Positions 26,980-35,825 of a stretch of DNA of 64,000 bases are shown here, piece by piece. Position numbers and translations under genes: made by a program. How positions within the stretch are numbered: the first letter of the stretch is position 1; every line of letters starts with the position of its first letter. The stretch is taken from the NCBI RefSeq assembly GCF_003626635.1, contig NZ_RAZT01000012.1, positions 186,001 through 250,000 on the forward strand, given 5' to 3'. Below the pieces are notes generated by a model. The model searched no databases and was not told where the DNA came from. It worked only from the letters and a program-made list of their open reading frames with translations. The DNA comes from Micromonospora musae. Its GTDB lineage: Bacteria; Actinomycetota; Actinomycetes; Mycobacteriales; Micromonosporaceae.

Positions 26980-27008
26980 TTGCGATTAGACGTATACGTC
27001 TATAGGTT
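26980..27008 (+). promoter_or_regulatory. PadR promoter with palindromic operator in the spacer
   Basis: TTGCGA (26980-26985), a 17-base spacer and TAGGTT (27003-27008). The spacer is filled by a perfect 16-bp palindrome, TAGACGTA-TACGTCTA (26987-27002). The GTG start at 27015 is 6 bases after the -10, so the mRNA should be leaderless. Autorepression by the encoded PadR is inferred. Confidence 0.75.
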
Positions 27009-27014
27009 GGATCG

Positions 27015-27578
27015 GTGCCTCTGGACGCCACACGGAACAGCCTGGTGCTGCCGATGCTCGGCCTCCTCGTCGAGCAGCCGGCACACGCCTACGACCTCAC
27101 GAGGCGCCTCCACGAGCGCTATGCGCAGGTGTCAGTCACCCGCAGCACGGTGACCTCCCTGCTGAAAGCGCTCGACCGGGCCGGTCTGCTCTCTGCGCGC
27201 CCTGCCGAGCGGTCGGGAAACCGGCCGCCACGTACGACGTACGAGCTGACCGAGGCGGGTGTGGCGGAGTTCCGTCAGCGGGTCGAGGCGGGGCTGCGTG
27301 ACACCGCGGTGGCCTCCCTGGACTTCGTCATGGCCGTCGCGTACGTCGCGATCCTCCCGGCCGACCTGGCCGCGTCCGTGCTGGAGGAGCGCGCCGACCG
27401 GCTCGACCACGAGCTGGCGGCCCTGCGGGCAGAGCCGCACGGCGTGCTCGAGGTGCACATGCTCGAAGTGGCCTACTGGCGCGCCGTCGTCGCCGCCGAA
27501 GTCGCCTGGGCCAGGACGCTGGTGCGGCGGATCCGATCACACGACATCGACTGGCCGGGCGGCAGCCCGACGAGGTGA
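27015..27578 (+). CDS. PadR-family transcriptional regulator
   Basis: The 187-residue protein has the PadR winged helix (LVLPMLGLLVEQPAHAYDL, then VTRSTVTSLLKALDRAGLL) and a C-terminal helical dimerisation domain of the larger PadR subgroup. It starts at GTG 27015 without a ribosome site. It is followed after 13 bases by a glycosidase-like gene and probably regulates it through the palindrome in their common promoter. The inducer is unknown. Confidence 0.9.
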   Translation: MPLDATRNSLVLPMLGLLVEQPAHAYDLTRRLHERYAQVSVTRSTVTSLLKALDRAGLLSARPAERSGNRPPRTTYELTEAGVAEFRQRVEAGLRDTAVASLDFVMAVAYVAILPADLAASVLEERADRLDHELAALRAEPHGVLEVHMLEVAYWRAVVAAEVAWARTLVRRIRSHDIDWPGGSPTR

Positions 27579-27591
27579 AGGGGACCGACGC

Positions 27592-28602
27592 GTGAAATTC
27601 GGGATCTATCCCGGTGGTCGGGTGGGGACACTCTGCTCGCGGCCGCCCGACCCGGTCGCGACCAGCGATCTGGTGGAGATGCTGGCGGACGGCAGACCCT
27701 TCGTCATCCGCGAGTACGTGCACTTCTTCGGCGACGCGACCGCGCCGGATGTCGTGACCTCACTCGGAGCCGACAAGGAACTCGTCCAGCTGACGATGCC
27801 CGACGAGTGGTACGTCCAGGACCGCCGCGAGTTGGATCTCGTGGTCAGCTACCTTCCGGCGGTCGCCGACGTGCCCGGCTGGCTGGCCTTCCTCGACACG
27901 GTGATCGAGCGCTACGGTCATCTGACGCGGTTTCTCCAGGTGACGCTTGAGCCGAACTTCCCCATCCCACTCATCGACGGAAGCGCCCCGGGCGTCGTCG
28001 AGGCCCTGACCCTCGGTCTCCCGTACGCGCGCGGCGCGCTGGACCGGCGGGGCCTGCACGACGTACGGGTCGGCTTCTCCGTCGCCGAACCGGCGGAGTG
28101 GTTGGGCGGCGACGACGAGTTCTGGCGGCGCCTGTCGGCCCTGCCTTACCAGGACTTCGCGGCCCACGTCGACTACGTCGGCCTGGGGCTCTACCCGGAC
28201 GCCTTCTCACCCGTCGCTCCACGCGGCACCCCCGGGGACACCGCGTCGCTCACCACGCACGCTCTCCACCACCTGCGCAGCCGTTCGCTGCCTCGCGCTC
28301 ACATCCCGCCCAGCGTCCCGATCCACATCGCGGAGAACGGCAGCCCGAGCGGGGCGCCGCGCACCGAGCAGGCGCAGTGCGACTCGCTGTCGGACATGCT
28401 CGACGCCATCCTCGCCGCTGCCGAGTCGCTGAACATCGCCCAGTACGAGTTGTTCAGCCTGCGCGATGCCGACAGCGGTTCCACCCAGCCCACCGGAACG
28501 TTGGGGATCGTCACGGACACCTACCGGGCCAAGCCCGCCCTCGCCGTCTACCGCGACGTCATCCGAGCCGCCGGTCGGCGGTCCGCCGCCAGGCACGCCT
28601 GA
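27592..28602 (+). CDS. TIM-barrel glycoside-hydrolase-like protein of unknown specificity
   Basis: The 336-residue cytoplasmic protein starts at GTG 27592 with AAGGGG eight bases upstream. Its sequence has a clan GH-A look, with a Glu in TLEPNF at about 40% of the length and a second in HIAENG near 70%, the positions of acid/base and nucleophile in such barrels. A central YVGLGLYPDAF strand and the closing TYRAKPALAVYR also fit. It has no signal peptide, which is unusual for a polymer-degrading enzyme. It is in an operon with the PadR regulator. Function is not recognised; hydrolysis of a small glycoside or glycosylated drug is one possibility. Confidence 0.65.
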   Translation: MKFGIYPGGRVGTLCSRPPDPVATSDLVEMLADGRPFVIREYVHFFGDATAPDVVTSLGADKELVQLTMPDEWYVQDRRELDLVVSYLPAVADVPGWLAFLDTVIERYGHLTRFLQVTLEPNFPIPLIDGSAPGVVEALTLGLPYARGALDRRGLHDVRVGFSVAEPAEWLGGDDEFWRRLSALPYQDFAAHVDYVGLGLYPDAFSPVAPRGTPGDTASLTTHALHHLRSRSLPRAHIPPSVPIHIAENGSPSGAPRTEQAQCDSLSDMLDAILAAAESLNIAQYELFSLRDADSGSTQPTGTLGIVTDTYRAKPALAVYRDVIRAAGRRSAARHA

Positions 28603-28616
28603 GGATCTGGCGGCAC

Positions 28617-29420
28617 TCAGCCGAAGCTGACCTTGGCCAGCCAGGATTCCAGCAGCTCGCGGTCGCCGATGACCTGCACCGTGCCGTCCCCGAGCGGCCG
28701 GCGTCCATAGACCGTGAGCAGCAGCTCGATGAGCGGGCCGCACACGGCGACTGCGGCCTTCTCGTGCGCGCGCCGCCAGGTGACGACCTCGCCGGTGAGG
28801 TCGACCAGCCACTCCGCCGCTAGATCTGGCGCGGTGTCCACGGCGTGCAGGTGCAGGGTGCGCCCCGGCCCGAGCAGCTCCCGCCGCTCGGGCTTGATCT
28901 CCAGCATGACCGGCAGCGTGTCCAGCTCCATCCACTCGTCGAGCGCATCCGCCGCGACCTCCTGATCGGCGGTGAATGGCACGCCCAACGCCAGTGCGGC
29001 GTCGGCGCGGTGCACCAGGGTCTCGTGCGCGAACCGGCGGGCGTAGAAGGCCGCGTCCGTCCGGCCCGGAATCGGCGTCCAGACCTCGGTCTGCGGCCCG
29101 GTCGTGCGCAGCGCCTCGGTGAGCCGGGCGGCGCCCTCGGCGAGCCACGGTCCGAGAGTCGCCGGGTCGCCGTCCACGTGCCCGGAGAGCTCGCGCAGCT
29201 CGGTGTCGGGCAGCGGTGACGCGGCCTTGGTGCGTACGGTCTCCTCCGCCCAGCGGTGTCCCGCGCCGACGTGCCGCACCAGTTGGCCGACCGTCCAGCC
29301 GGGGCAGGACGGCACCGGCGTGCGGAGGTCGGTGCCGGGCAGGTGCGCGGCCAGCAACCGCGTCTGGGTGAGGATCTCGTCGCACCAGCCGTCGAACCCC
29401 ATGCTCGGAACCTTCGTCAT
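28617..29420 (-). CDS. Maleylpyruvate isomerase-family (TIGR03083, DinB-like) protein
   Basis: The 267-residue protein has the mycothiol-dependent maleylpyruvate isomerase N-terminal four-helix bundle (VPSCPGWTVGQLVRHVGAGH with one metal-ligand His, and RRFAHETLVHRADA with the others). A C-terminal SCP2-like half follows. The ATG at 29420 has AGAGGA six bases before it. Actinobacterial members are typically mycothiol-linked thiol transferases of unknown substrate. It ends 14 bases from the convergent glycosidase-like gene, with no obvious terminator between. Confidence 0.85.
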   Translation of the reverse strand: MTKVPSMGFDGWCDEILTQTRLLAAHLPGTDLRTPVPSCPGWTVGQLVRHVGAGHRWAEETVRTKAASPLPDTELRELSGHVDGDPATLGPWLAEGAARLTEALRTTGPQTEVWTPIPGRTDAAFYARRFAHETLVHRADAALALGVPFTADQEVAADALDEWMELDTLPVMLEIKPERRELLGPGRTLHLHAVDTAPDLAAEWLVDLTGEVVTWRRAHEKAAVAVCGPLIELLLTVYGRRPLGDGTVQVIGDRELLESWLAKVSFG

Positions 29421-29569
29421 TGTCGTTCCTCTCCTCGGGCGGCACCGTCCGCTCATCAACTGGTCGGAGCCGACGTCCATCGGCCTATCGCGCCGTGCTG
29501 TGACGCCCATCACACATGCCGGCCGGCCGGCGGTTCGGATGGGGGGGAACACCCTATGTAGACAACCGA

Positions 29570-29575
29570 TATAGT
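29570..29575 (+). promoter_or_regulatory. -10 box for the second PadR gene
   Basis: TATAGT lies 7 bases before the GTG at 29583, fitting a leaderless mRNA. An imperfect repeat (CTATGTA at 29554-29560, GATATAG at 29568-29574) overlaps it and may be the PadR operator. Confidence 0.55.
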
Positions 29576-29582
29576 TGCCCGG

Positions 29583-29915
29583 GTGCGGTTGACGCTTCCG
29601 GTGGTGAAAGTGCTCTCGGCCCTGCTGGCCGAGCCCGACGCAGAGCGGTACGGGCTGGATCTCATGAAGCTGACCGGCCTGCCCAGCGGCACCGTCTACC
29701 CCGTGCTGCACCGGCTTCAGCGCGCCCACTGGGTCGAGGCCGACTGGGAGACGATCGACCCCGCCACCGAGGGCCGGCCCGCGCGCCGCTACTACCGGCT
29801 CACCGCAGAAGGAGCCACCGCCGCCCGCCAGGCCCTCGCCGAGCTGCACGCCCTCAACCGGGACGCGCGGCCGGCCCGGGGGAACGCCGAGCCGAGGGGC
29901 GCGGCCGCGTGGTGA
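29583..29915 (+). CDS. Small PadR-family regulator
   Basis: The 110-residue protein is a short PadR: winged helix LPVVKVLSALLAEPDAERYG, GTVYPVLHRLQRAHWVEADW and RYYRLTAEGATAARQALAEL, with almost no C-terminal domain. It is leaderless at GTG 29583. Its stop overlaps the GTG of a membrane-protein gene. Short PadR genes paired with membrane proteins are a common actinobacterial pattern for membrane-stress or transport control. Confidence 0.9.
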   Translation: MRLTLPVVKVLSALLAEPDAERYGLDLMKLTGLPSGTVYPVLHRLQRAHWVEADWETIDPATEGRPARRYYRLTAEGATAARQALAELHALNRDARPARGNAEPRGAAAW

Positions 29916-30880
29916 CCCGCCGGCTCGCCGACGCCCTGCTGGACGCGGCCGCGCGGCGTTGGCCGGCCGCGCTCCGCGACGACCTGCGGCGGGAGTGGAG
30001 CGCCGAGCTGCACGTCCTCGCCACGCGGCGGCGGCGACTGCGGATGTTGCGCTTCGCGGCGAGCCTCGCGCTGAGCAGGACCGACGGCCCGCTCGCCGGC
30101 CGGCAGCCGGTACGCGGACCGGTCGGCCGGACCGCGGCCGCGCTGCTGCTCGCCCCGTTCGGCGGCGTGGCCATCGTGGTGATCAGCGGGATCGTGATGA
30201 ACGTCGTGGTGAGCCAGCTTCTGCTCACCGCCTTCGCCTGGTGGACGCGGGCGCAGATGCCGCTCTGGACGGCGATGACGGCCGGGCTGGCGGTGCTCCT
30301 GGCCCGGTTCGCGGCGCGCTGGGGTCGCCGCTCCGCGCTGACCGGGCCGCTGCGTACGGCGCTCGGCATCATGCTTCCGGTCGGTGTCGTCATCGTCGGC
30401 ATCGAGTACGCGATGAGCGTCGAGGGTCTGGTCCGCGCCGCCCCCGGCCTGCTGAGCTGGCTGACCTTCCTGACGCTGGTGCTCTGGGGCGCGGCCGCGC
30501 TCGCCGGACGGGGCCGGGTCCGCGCCGCATGGTGCTTCGGCGTCATCGGTGCGCTCGTCGCCGCCGACCTGGCCGTCGTCCTCACCGTGGTGAACCAGAT
30601 CCCCGCCGGACCGGGCACGATCATCGACGGTATGGCGCAGTACGACACCGTCGATCGGGTGTCCGCGCCGCTCTGGCTCTTGACCACCTGGACCGACTGG
30701 TCGTTCGGCCTGCCGAGGCCGACACCGTGGGAGATCTTCCTGATCACGGACGTGGTGGTGACCGAGGCCGTCCTCTACCTGGCGATCACTCCGTACGCGC
30801 TCGCGTACGTGATCAATGCCGGACGCGCCTCCCGGGGCGAACCGGAGGCCGCTCTCCCGCCACAGGCGTCGATCGCCTGA
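29912..30880 (+). CDS. PadR-associated multi-spanning membrane protein
   Basis: The 322-residue protein has an N-terminal cytoplasmic helix typical of PadR-linked permease-prefix proteins (RRLADALLDAAARRW, then LRREWSAELHVL). About seven hydrophobic segments follow (for example GGVAIVVISGIVMNVVVSQL). The GTG at 29912 overlaps the PadR stop (GTGA). No transporter signature motif is present and the function is not recognised. Coupling to PadR suggests it is the regulator's target. Confidence 0.75.
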   Translation: MTRRLADALLDAAARRWPAALRDDLRREWSAELHVLATRRRRLRMLRFAASLALSRTDGPLAGRQPVRGPVGRTAAALLLAPFGGVAIVVISGIVMNVVVSQLLLTAFAWWTRAQMPLWTAMTAGLAVLLARFAARWGRRSALTGPLRTALGIMLPVGVVIVGIEYAMSVEGLVRAAPGLLSWLTFLTLVLWGAAALAGRGRVRAAWCFGVIGALVAADLAVVLTVVNQIPAGPGTIIDGMAQYDTVDRVSAPLWLLTTWTDWSFGLPRPTPWEIFLITDVVVTEAVLYLAITPYALAYVINAGRASRGEPEAALPPQASIA

Positions 30881-30913
30881 CGGCGGCCATCGGCGTGGCA
30901 GCGCACGGCGACG

Positions 30914-31390
30914 CTATCGGCTCTGGAACTCGGGCAGGCCCGCGTCCTCCGAGTCCGGGCCCACCACCGCGGTCAGCGTCGTTCCGTCGGCGCAGAGGGC
31001 GGTGGCACGAAGGTACGTTCGTCGCTGCTGCGCCCGCATCAGCACCTCGGTCTCGAAGATCTCGTCCTCGATGCGGAGCAGGTCGAGGTCGCCGCGCTGC
31101 TCGTAATGGGCGCGGACGTCCAGCGGTGTCATCCGGACGGTCGCCTCGACCGTGGTGAGCGCGCCCTGCTCCACGACGGACGTCACCCGGGCGTCCTCGG
31201 GCAGGAGCAGGCCGGAGACCCGCGCCTGCACCTCGGCGCCGGTGTCCAACGGCACCCGGTCGCAGCTGGGCAGGTTCGCCAGCATCTCCGGCCCCCGTCC
31301 GGCGGGCCGCTGCCCGGGACCGGAGTCCGTGCCGCAGGCGACGAGCAGCAGCGGGATGGTGACGACGACGGCGAGTATCCGGAGTCTCAC
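30914..31390 (-). CDS. Small lipoprotein of unknown function
   Basis: The 158-residue product has a lipoprotein signal (IPLLLVAC lipobox, Cys near residue 19). A compact domain follows, with two Cys (LPSCDRVP and ALCADGTT) that may pair. It starts at GTG 31390, 18 bases after the permease gene, so it is last in the ABC operon. It does not look like a solute-binding protein and its family is not recognised. An accessory surface role for the importer is possible. Confidence 0.7.
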   Translation of the reverse strand: MRLRILAVVVTIPLLLVACGTDSGPGQRPAGRGPEMLANLPSCDRVPLDTGAEVQARVSGLLLPEDARVTSVVEQGALTTVEATVRMTPLDVRAHYEQRGDLDLLRIEDEIFETEVLMRAQQRRTYLRATALCADGTTLTAVVGPDSEDAGLPEFQSR

Positions 31391-31408
31391 CGTCGCAGCA
31401 TGGCACGC

Positions 31409-32290
31409 TCAGCGCAGCACCCGCCACCGTCGTACGACGAGCAGCAGCGCGGTGATGACGATCGCGGTGACCACCATGAGGACGGTCGTGATCAGCGCGC
31501 CGTACGCGAAGCCGGAGAACTCGAAGGCCTGGTCGAAGATGTAGACCGGCAGGTAGAGCGTGGCGTTCGCGGGTCGACCGTCGGTGAGGATGTAGGCGGG
31601 CACGAAGTTGACCTGCAGGGTCAGGATCGTGTCCCGCACGGCGAGCAGCAGCAGGACCGGGGCGAGCAACGGCAGGGTGATCCGGCGCAGCTGGCCGAAC
31701 GGCCCGCAGCCCTCCAGCGCCGCCGCCTCGTAGAGCCGGCCGTCGAGCATCCGGCGGGCGGCGAGGACGACGAGGAAGCCCTCACCGATGGGGAACATCA
31801 GCATCAGCGCCACCCCGAGCCGGGCCGTGTCGGGGTCGGAGAGCCAGGTGAAGCCGGAGTGCCCGAAGAGACCGAGCAGCTGGTTGAGCGGGCCGTAGAG
31901 CGGGTTGAGCACCCAGAGGAAGAGCACCGCGAGGGCCACGTCCGGTACGACCGTCGGCAGGTACACGGCGGCCCGGAACCAGCGTCCGCCCGGTCGCGGC
32001 GCGGCCAGCAGCAGGCCGAGGCCGACGGCGGCGAGCAGCCGCAGCGGTACGGCCAGCGCCAGGTGGATCGCCGAGGCCCGCACGCTGTCGAGCAGGAAAC
32101 CGTCGTTGAACATCCGGCGGACGTTGGAGAGGCCGACGAACTGCGGATCACGCGTCAGTCCGGTGTGGTCGGTGAAGGCGTAGCCGACGTTGAGCAGCGC
32201 CGGTAGCGCGATCAGGAGCCCGACCGCGATCGCGTACGGGGCGAGGAACGCCCACCCGGTCAGCGGCTTGCGACCGCGGTCCGAGGTCAC
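31409..32290 (-). CDS. Sugar ABC transporter permease (MalF type)
   Basis: The 293-residue membrane protein (WAFLAPYAIAVGLLIALPAL first span) has an EAA loop, YEAAALEGCGPFGQLRRI. The ATG overlaps the stop of the ATPase gene by 4 bases. It pairs with the MalG-type permease encoded three genes earlier in the same operon. Confidence 0.9.
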   Translation of the reverse strand: MTSDRGRKPLTGWAFLAPYAIAVGLLIALPALLNVGYAFTDHTGLTRDPQFVGLSNVRRMFNDGFLLDSVRASAIHLALAVPLRLLAAVGLGLLLAAPRPGGRWFRAAVYLPTVVPDVALAVLFLWVLNPLYGPLNQLLGLFGHSGFTWLSDPDTARLGVALMLMFPIGEGFLVVLAARRMLDGRLYEAAALEGCGPFGQLRRITLPLLAPVLLLLAVRDTILTLQVNFVPAYILTDGRPANATLYLPVYIFDQAFEFSGFAYGALITTVLMVVTAIVITALLLVVRRWRVLR

Positions 32291-33303
32291 CTCCGCCGTC
32301 CCGTCTCGTCGTCGAAGTGGTGCAGGCGAGCCGGGTCCGGCCGCAGTCGGGCCGTGTCACCGGGCCGTACCCCGCACCGTGCCGCCGCCCGTACGGTGAG
32401 CCGGGTGCCGTCGGTGGCCCGGGTCAGCAGGATGCTCTCGCTGCCGAGCGCCTCCACCGCGTCGACGCTGACCTCGATCGGCCCGTCGGCGTCGAGGATC
32501 AGGTCCTCCGGACGTACGCCGAGGATCAGGCCGGGGGAGCCGCCGAGCAGACCACCGCCGGGCACCAGGTTCATCGGGGGGCTGCCCAGGAACCCGGCGA
32601 CGAACGTGTCGGCGGGCTCGTCGTACACCTGCTGGGGTGGCCCGAGCTGGCGGATCCGGCCGCGGTCGAGGACGGCGACCCGGTCGCCGAGGGTCATCGC
32701 CTCCGCCTGGTCGTGCGTCACGTGAACGGTGGTGCTGCCGAGGTCCCGGTGCAGCGCGAGCAGGTCGGCGCGGGTGGCGAAGCGCAGCGGCGCGTCGAGG
32801 CTGGCCAGCGGCTCGTCGAGCAGGTACACGGCGGGCTCGCGCAGCAGCGCGCGGGCCAGCGCGACCCGCTGACGCTGCCCGCCGGAGACCTGGTCGGGGT
32901 AGCGGTCGAGCAGATCGGCGAGGCCCAGCCGCTCGGCGGCGGAGCGCGCCCGCCGTTCGGCCTCGTCCCGGCGGACCCGGCGTACCCGCAGACCGAAGAG
33001 CAGGTTGCCGAGGACGGTGAGGTGCGGGTAGAGCGCGTAGTCCTGGAAGACCATCGCGACGGACCGCCGGTGCGGGGGGACCCGGGAGACGTCCTGCCCG
33101 TCGACGAGGATCCGGCCGCGCTCCGGGCGGTCGAGGCCGGCGATCAGCCGCAGCATCGTGGACTTGCCCGAGCCCGACGGGCCGACGAGGGTCATCAGCT
33201 CCCCGGCCCGCACCTCCAGGTCGACGCCGTCGAGGGCGACGACCCGCCCGTACGTCCTGGTCAGCGACTCGATCCGGATCGTGCCGCGCTCACCCACCCG
33301 CAC
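32287..33303 (-). CDS. ABC transporter ATPase (MalK/UgpC type)
   Basis: The protein has about 338 residues: Walker A GPSGSGKST, Q-loop VFQDYALYPHLT, signature VSGGQRQRVALARAL, Walker B VYLLDEPLASLD and H-loop VTHD. A C-terminal TOBE/OB regulatory domain carries GVRPEDL. The start is taken as GTG 33303 (GTG 33297 is possible), just inside the binding-protein gene. A dedicated ATPase is unusual for actinobacterial CUT1 importers, which mostly share one. Confidence 0.92.
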   Translation of the reverse strand: MRVGERGTIRIESLTRTYGRVVALDGVDLEVRAGELMTLVGPSGSGKSTMLRLIAGLDRPERGRILVDGQDVSRVPPHRRSVAMVFQDYALYPHLTVLGNLLFGLRVRRVRRDEAERRARSAAERLGLADLLDRYPDQVSGGQRQRVALARALLREPAVYLLDEPLASLDAPLRFATRADLLALHRDLGSTTVHVTHDQAEAMTLGDRVAVLDRGRIRQLGPPQQVYDEPADTFVAGFLGSPPMNLVPGGGLLGGSPGLILGVRPEDLILDADGPIEVSVDAVEALGSESILLTRATDGTRLTVRAAARCGVRPGDTARLRPDPARLHHFDDETGRRR

Positions 33304-34582
33304 CCACCGGCAGGGTGAAGAGCGGGCGGATCTTCTCCTCCAGGTTCCGCAGCCCCTCCTCGCGGCCGACCCGGCCGTAGAAGACCTCCTCGAGCAGGGC
33401 GTCCGCCTCCCGTTCCACCCGGGACCAGGTGCCGGTGCGGGGGGTGGCCCGCAGGTGCGGTTCGGCGTCGAGGTAGACCTGGGACGACCGCGGCGGCTCC
33501 TGCGGGTCGAGGAAGACGGGGGAGTTCGCCACGTCGAGGCGGGACGGCACGGTGCGGCCGGACCCGGCGAGGATCTGCTGTCCCTGCGCACCCATCGCGA
33601 ACTCGATGAACCGCCACGCCCGGTCGTGGTTGGGCGCGCCGGCGCTCATGCAGTAGGCGTCGCTGTGCAGGATCGACGCGGGTACCCCGCCGGGCGCGAC
33701 CGGCAGCGGTGCGGCGTCCCAGGTGAAGCCCTCGATGGTGCGCAGCGTGGGTACGGCGACGCGGCTGTTGAGGTACATGCCGAGCGTGCCGCGCAGGAAC
33801 CGGTCCTCGCTCGACTCGCTCTGCTCCTCGGCGTCGGGCGGTACGACGTGGTGCTTCAGTTGCAGGTCGAGGAACCAGTCGACGGCCCGGCGGGTGGGCG
33901 GGTTGCCGGTGAGGGTCAGCGCGGTCGGTCGGTTCGGATCGTCGACGAGTTCGCCGCCGTTGGACCAGACGAACGGCGCGAGCCTCGGAACCGAGGGTTC
34001 GACGCCGAGGCCGTACTTCCCGTCGCCGGTCAGCGCGCGGGCGGCGGCGAGGAAGTCGTCCCAGGTCCAGCCCGCCTTCGGCAGGGGCACGCCGGCCTTC
34101 GCGAAGAGGTCGGCGTTGTAGTAGACGACGAGGGAGGACATGTTCTGCGGCAGGCAGGTGAGCTTCTCGCCGTCGAACCGGAACGCGTCCAGCGCCCGGG
34201 GACTGAAGTCGCTCTCCTTCAGCACGCTGCTGCGGTCGAGGTACGACTGCACCGGTTCGATCGCCTGCTGGGCGGCGAACTGCCCGTACCGGCGGTAGTT
34301 CAGCAGGAAGACGTCGGGTGGCTGCCCGCCGGCGAACGAGGTGGTCAGCCGGGCCATCAGTTCGTCCTGGGTGGCGACCGGGGAGAGCGTCACCGGGACG
34401 TCCGGCTGGGCGTCGCCGAACGCGTCGATCATGCTGCGGTAGCCGGCGATCTCCTCCGCGTCGCCGAAGAGCACGATGGTGATCCCCGCGTCGTCCTCCG
34501 CTTCGCCGCCGCTGTCGCAGGCGGTGACACCGAGCAGCAGCGCGGCGGTGACCAGGGCGGCGTACCGGCGGAATCGGTTCAC
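33290..34582 (-). CDS. Extracellular solute-binding lipoprotein
   Basis: The 430-residue binding protein has a lipobox (LLGVTAC) and a family 1 fold (ITIVLFGDAEEIAGYRSM, then PPDVFLLNYRRYGQ, VYYNADLFAKAG). It starts at GTG 34582, overlapping the stop of the MalG-type permease gene. Its ligand is unknown; the family covers oligosaccharides and glycerol-3-phosphate derivatives. Confidence 0.9.
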   Translation of the reverse strand: MNRFRRYAALVTAALLLGVTACDSGGEAEDDAGITIVLFGDAEEIAGYRSMIDAFGDAQPDVPVTLSPVATQDELMARLTTSFAGGQPPDVFLLNYRRYGQFAAQQAIEPVQSYLDRSSVLKESDFSPRALDAFRFDGEKLTCLPQNMSSLVVYYNADLFAKAGVPLPKAGWTWDDFLAAARALTGDGKYGLGVEPSVPRLAPFVWSNGGELVDDPNRPTALTLTGNPPTRRAVDWFLDLQLKHHVVPPDAEEQSESSEDRFLRGTLGMYLNSRVAVPTLRTIEGFTWDAAPLPVAPGGVPASILHSDAYCMSAGAPNHDRAWRFIEFAMGAQGQQILAGSGRTVPSRLDVANSPVFLDPQEPPRSSQVYLDAEPHLRATPRTGTWSRVEREADALLEEVFYGRVGREEGLRNLEEKIRPLFTLPVGAGG

Positions 34583-35430
34583 CTACGACCTCCAGATCTC
34601 AGTGCGGCCAGCGGATCGTCGTTCAGCAGGATGCGCTGGGCCAGCAGGAACACCACGACGCACGGCGCGGTCGCCACGACACAGCCGGCCATCAGCAGCG
34701 GCCAGTCGGTCGGGTTCAGCAGCCGCAGGAACTGCAGGCCCAGCGGGTACGTGTAGCGGTCGCCGCTGTGCAGGTACAGCAGCGGGTCGATCAGGTTCGA
34801 CCAGTGGAGGGTGAAGGCGAGCACGGCGACCGCGAGGGTCGCCGGGCGCACCTGGGGCAGCGCCACCCGCCGCCAGATCGTCAACCAGCCGGCGCCTTCG
34901 AGCCGGGCCGCCCCGAGTTGGCTCTCCGGTACGCCGCCGAACGCCCACGCGTAGAGCAGCACGAGCAGCGGGCTGCCGGCGAGCAGCGCCGGGGCGAGCA
35001 GCGGCACGTACGTGTCGACGACGCCGGCGAGCCGGAACAGCTCGAAGCGGGTGGCCCAGACGGCGGTGACCGGTACGAGCAGCACCGCCAGCAGGCCGAG
35101 CACGGCGCGACGACGGGCCGCCGGGCTGAGCAGGCGCAGCCCGAAGCCGGTCAGCGACGCGACGAGCACGGTCACCGGCACGGCGATCGCGACGACCAGC
35201 GCCGAGTTCGCCAGGTAGCGGAAGAGGGGGATGAGCTCCGGCAGCCGGGTGTACGCGGCCACGGTCGGGTCCGGCGGCAGCAGCTCCAGGGTGCGCGGCG
35301 GTGGTTCTCCGACGGGCCGCAGCGAGCCGACCACCATGAACCACAGCGGGGCGGTGAAGAGCGCCGCGAAGAGTGCCGGCACCACGAACCGCCCGACGAA
35401 CCGCAGTGCCACGGCGCCTTCGGACCGCAC
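34579..35430 (-). CDS. Sugar ABC transporter permease (MalG type)
   Basis: The 283-residue membrane protein is the first gene of the operon permease, binding protein, ATPase, permease, lipoprotein. The EAA-like loop reads QLGAARLEGAGWLTIWRR. The GTG at 35430 has AAGGG six bases upstream. Unlike typical MalG proteins it ends in a short basic tail (AALRSGGRR) rather than the GxxKG motif. Confidence 0.88.
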   Translation of the reverse strand: MRSEGAVALRFVGRFVVPALFAALFTAPLWFMVVGSLRPVGEPPPRTLELLPPDPTVAAYTRLPELIPLFRYLANSALVVAIAVPVTVLVASLTGFGLRLLSPAARRRAVLGLLAVLLVPVTAVWATRFELFRLAGVVDTYVPLLAPALLAGSPLLVLLYAWAFGGVPESQLGAARLEGAGWLTIWRRVALPQVRPATLAVAVLAFTLHWSNLIDPLLYLHSGDRYTYPLGLQFLRLLNPTDWPLLMAGCVVATAPCVVVFLLAQRILLNDDPLAALRSGGRR

Positions 35431-35825
35431 ATCCTGCCCTTCTCACCGGTCGGCGTGCCCCGCCCGGGTCGACACCGGCGACAGGGCCCGCCGGGTTGAC
35501 CGTTCGGCGTGCTGGTGCGGCCGAACCTATGGCGGCCGGGCGTGTGCGTCATCGGGCACCTGACGGAATCACCCCCCGGGCGCTGCTACGCCTGTCGCAC
35601 TCCGGCAGGTCTGGCAGCGCGCCGGTGGCCTGCGCGGCTGCCGGTCACGGCCGGTAGCGAAGGTATGCGACAGACGTAGGAGCCGGGAACGATCAACTCC
35701 CGCACCTGTCCGATGACCGGTCCCGGCTGGATTTCTAGGGTTCGATGCATGCCGCACCCGCGGCCGGCCGTCCCTGCCCGGAACGGCCGGCGACTGCGCC
35801 GGTGCCGGATCAGGGAAGGAGCACC
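35431..35825. promoter_or_regulatory. 395-bp divergent intergenic region with promoter for the S15 gene
   Basis: ATGACC (35713-35718), 17 bases and TAGGGT (35736-35741) make a reasonable rightward promoter, giving a leader of about 80 bases for the peptidase gene. No clear leftward promoter or operator was found for the ABC operon. Confidence 0.4.
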
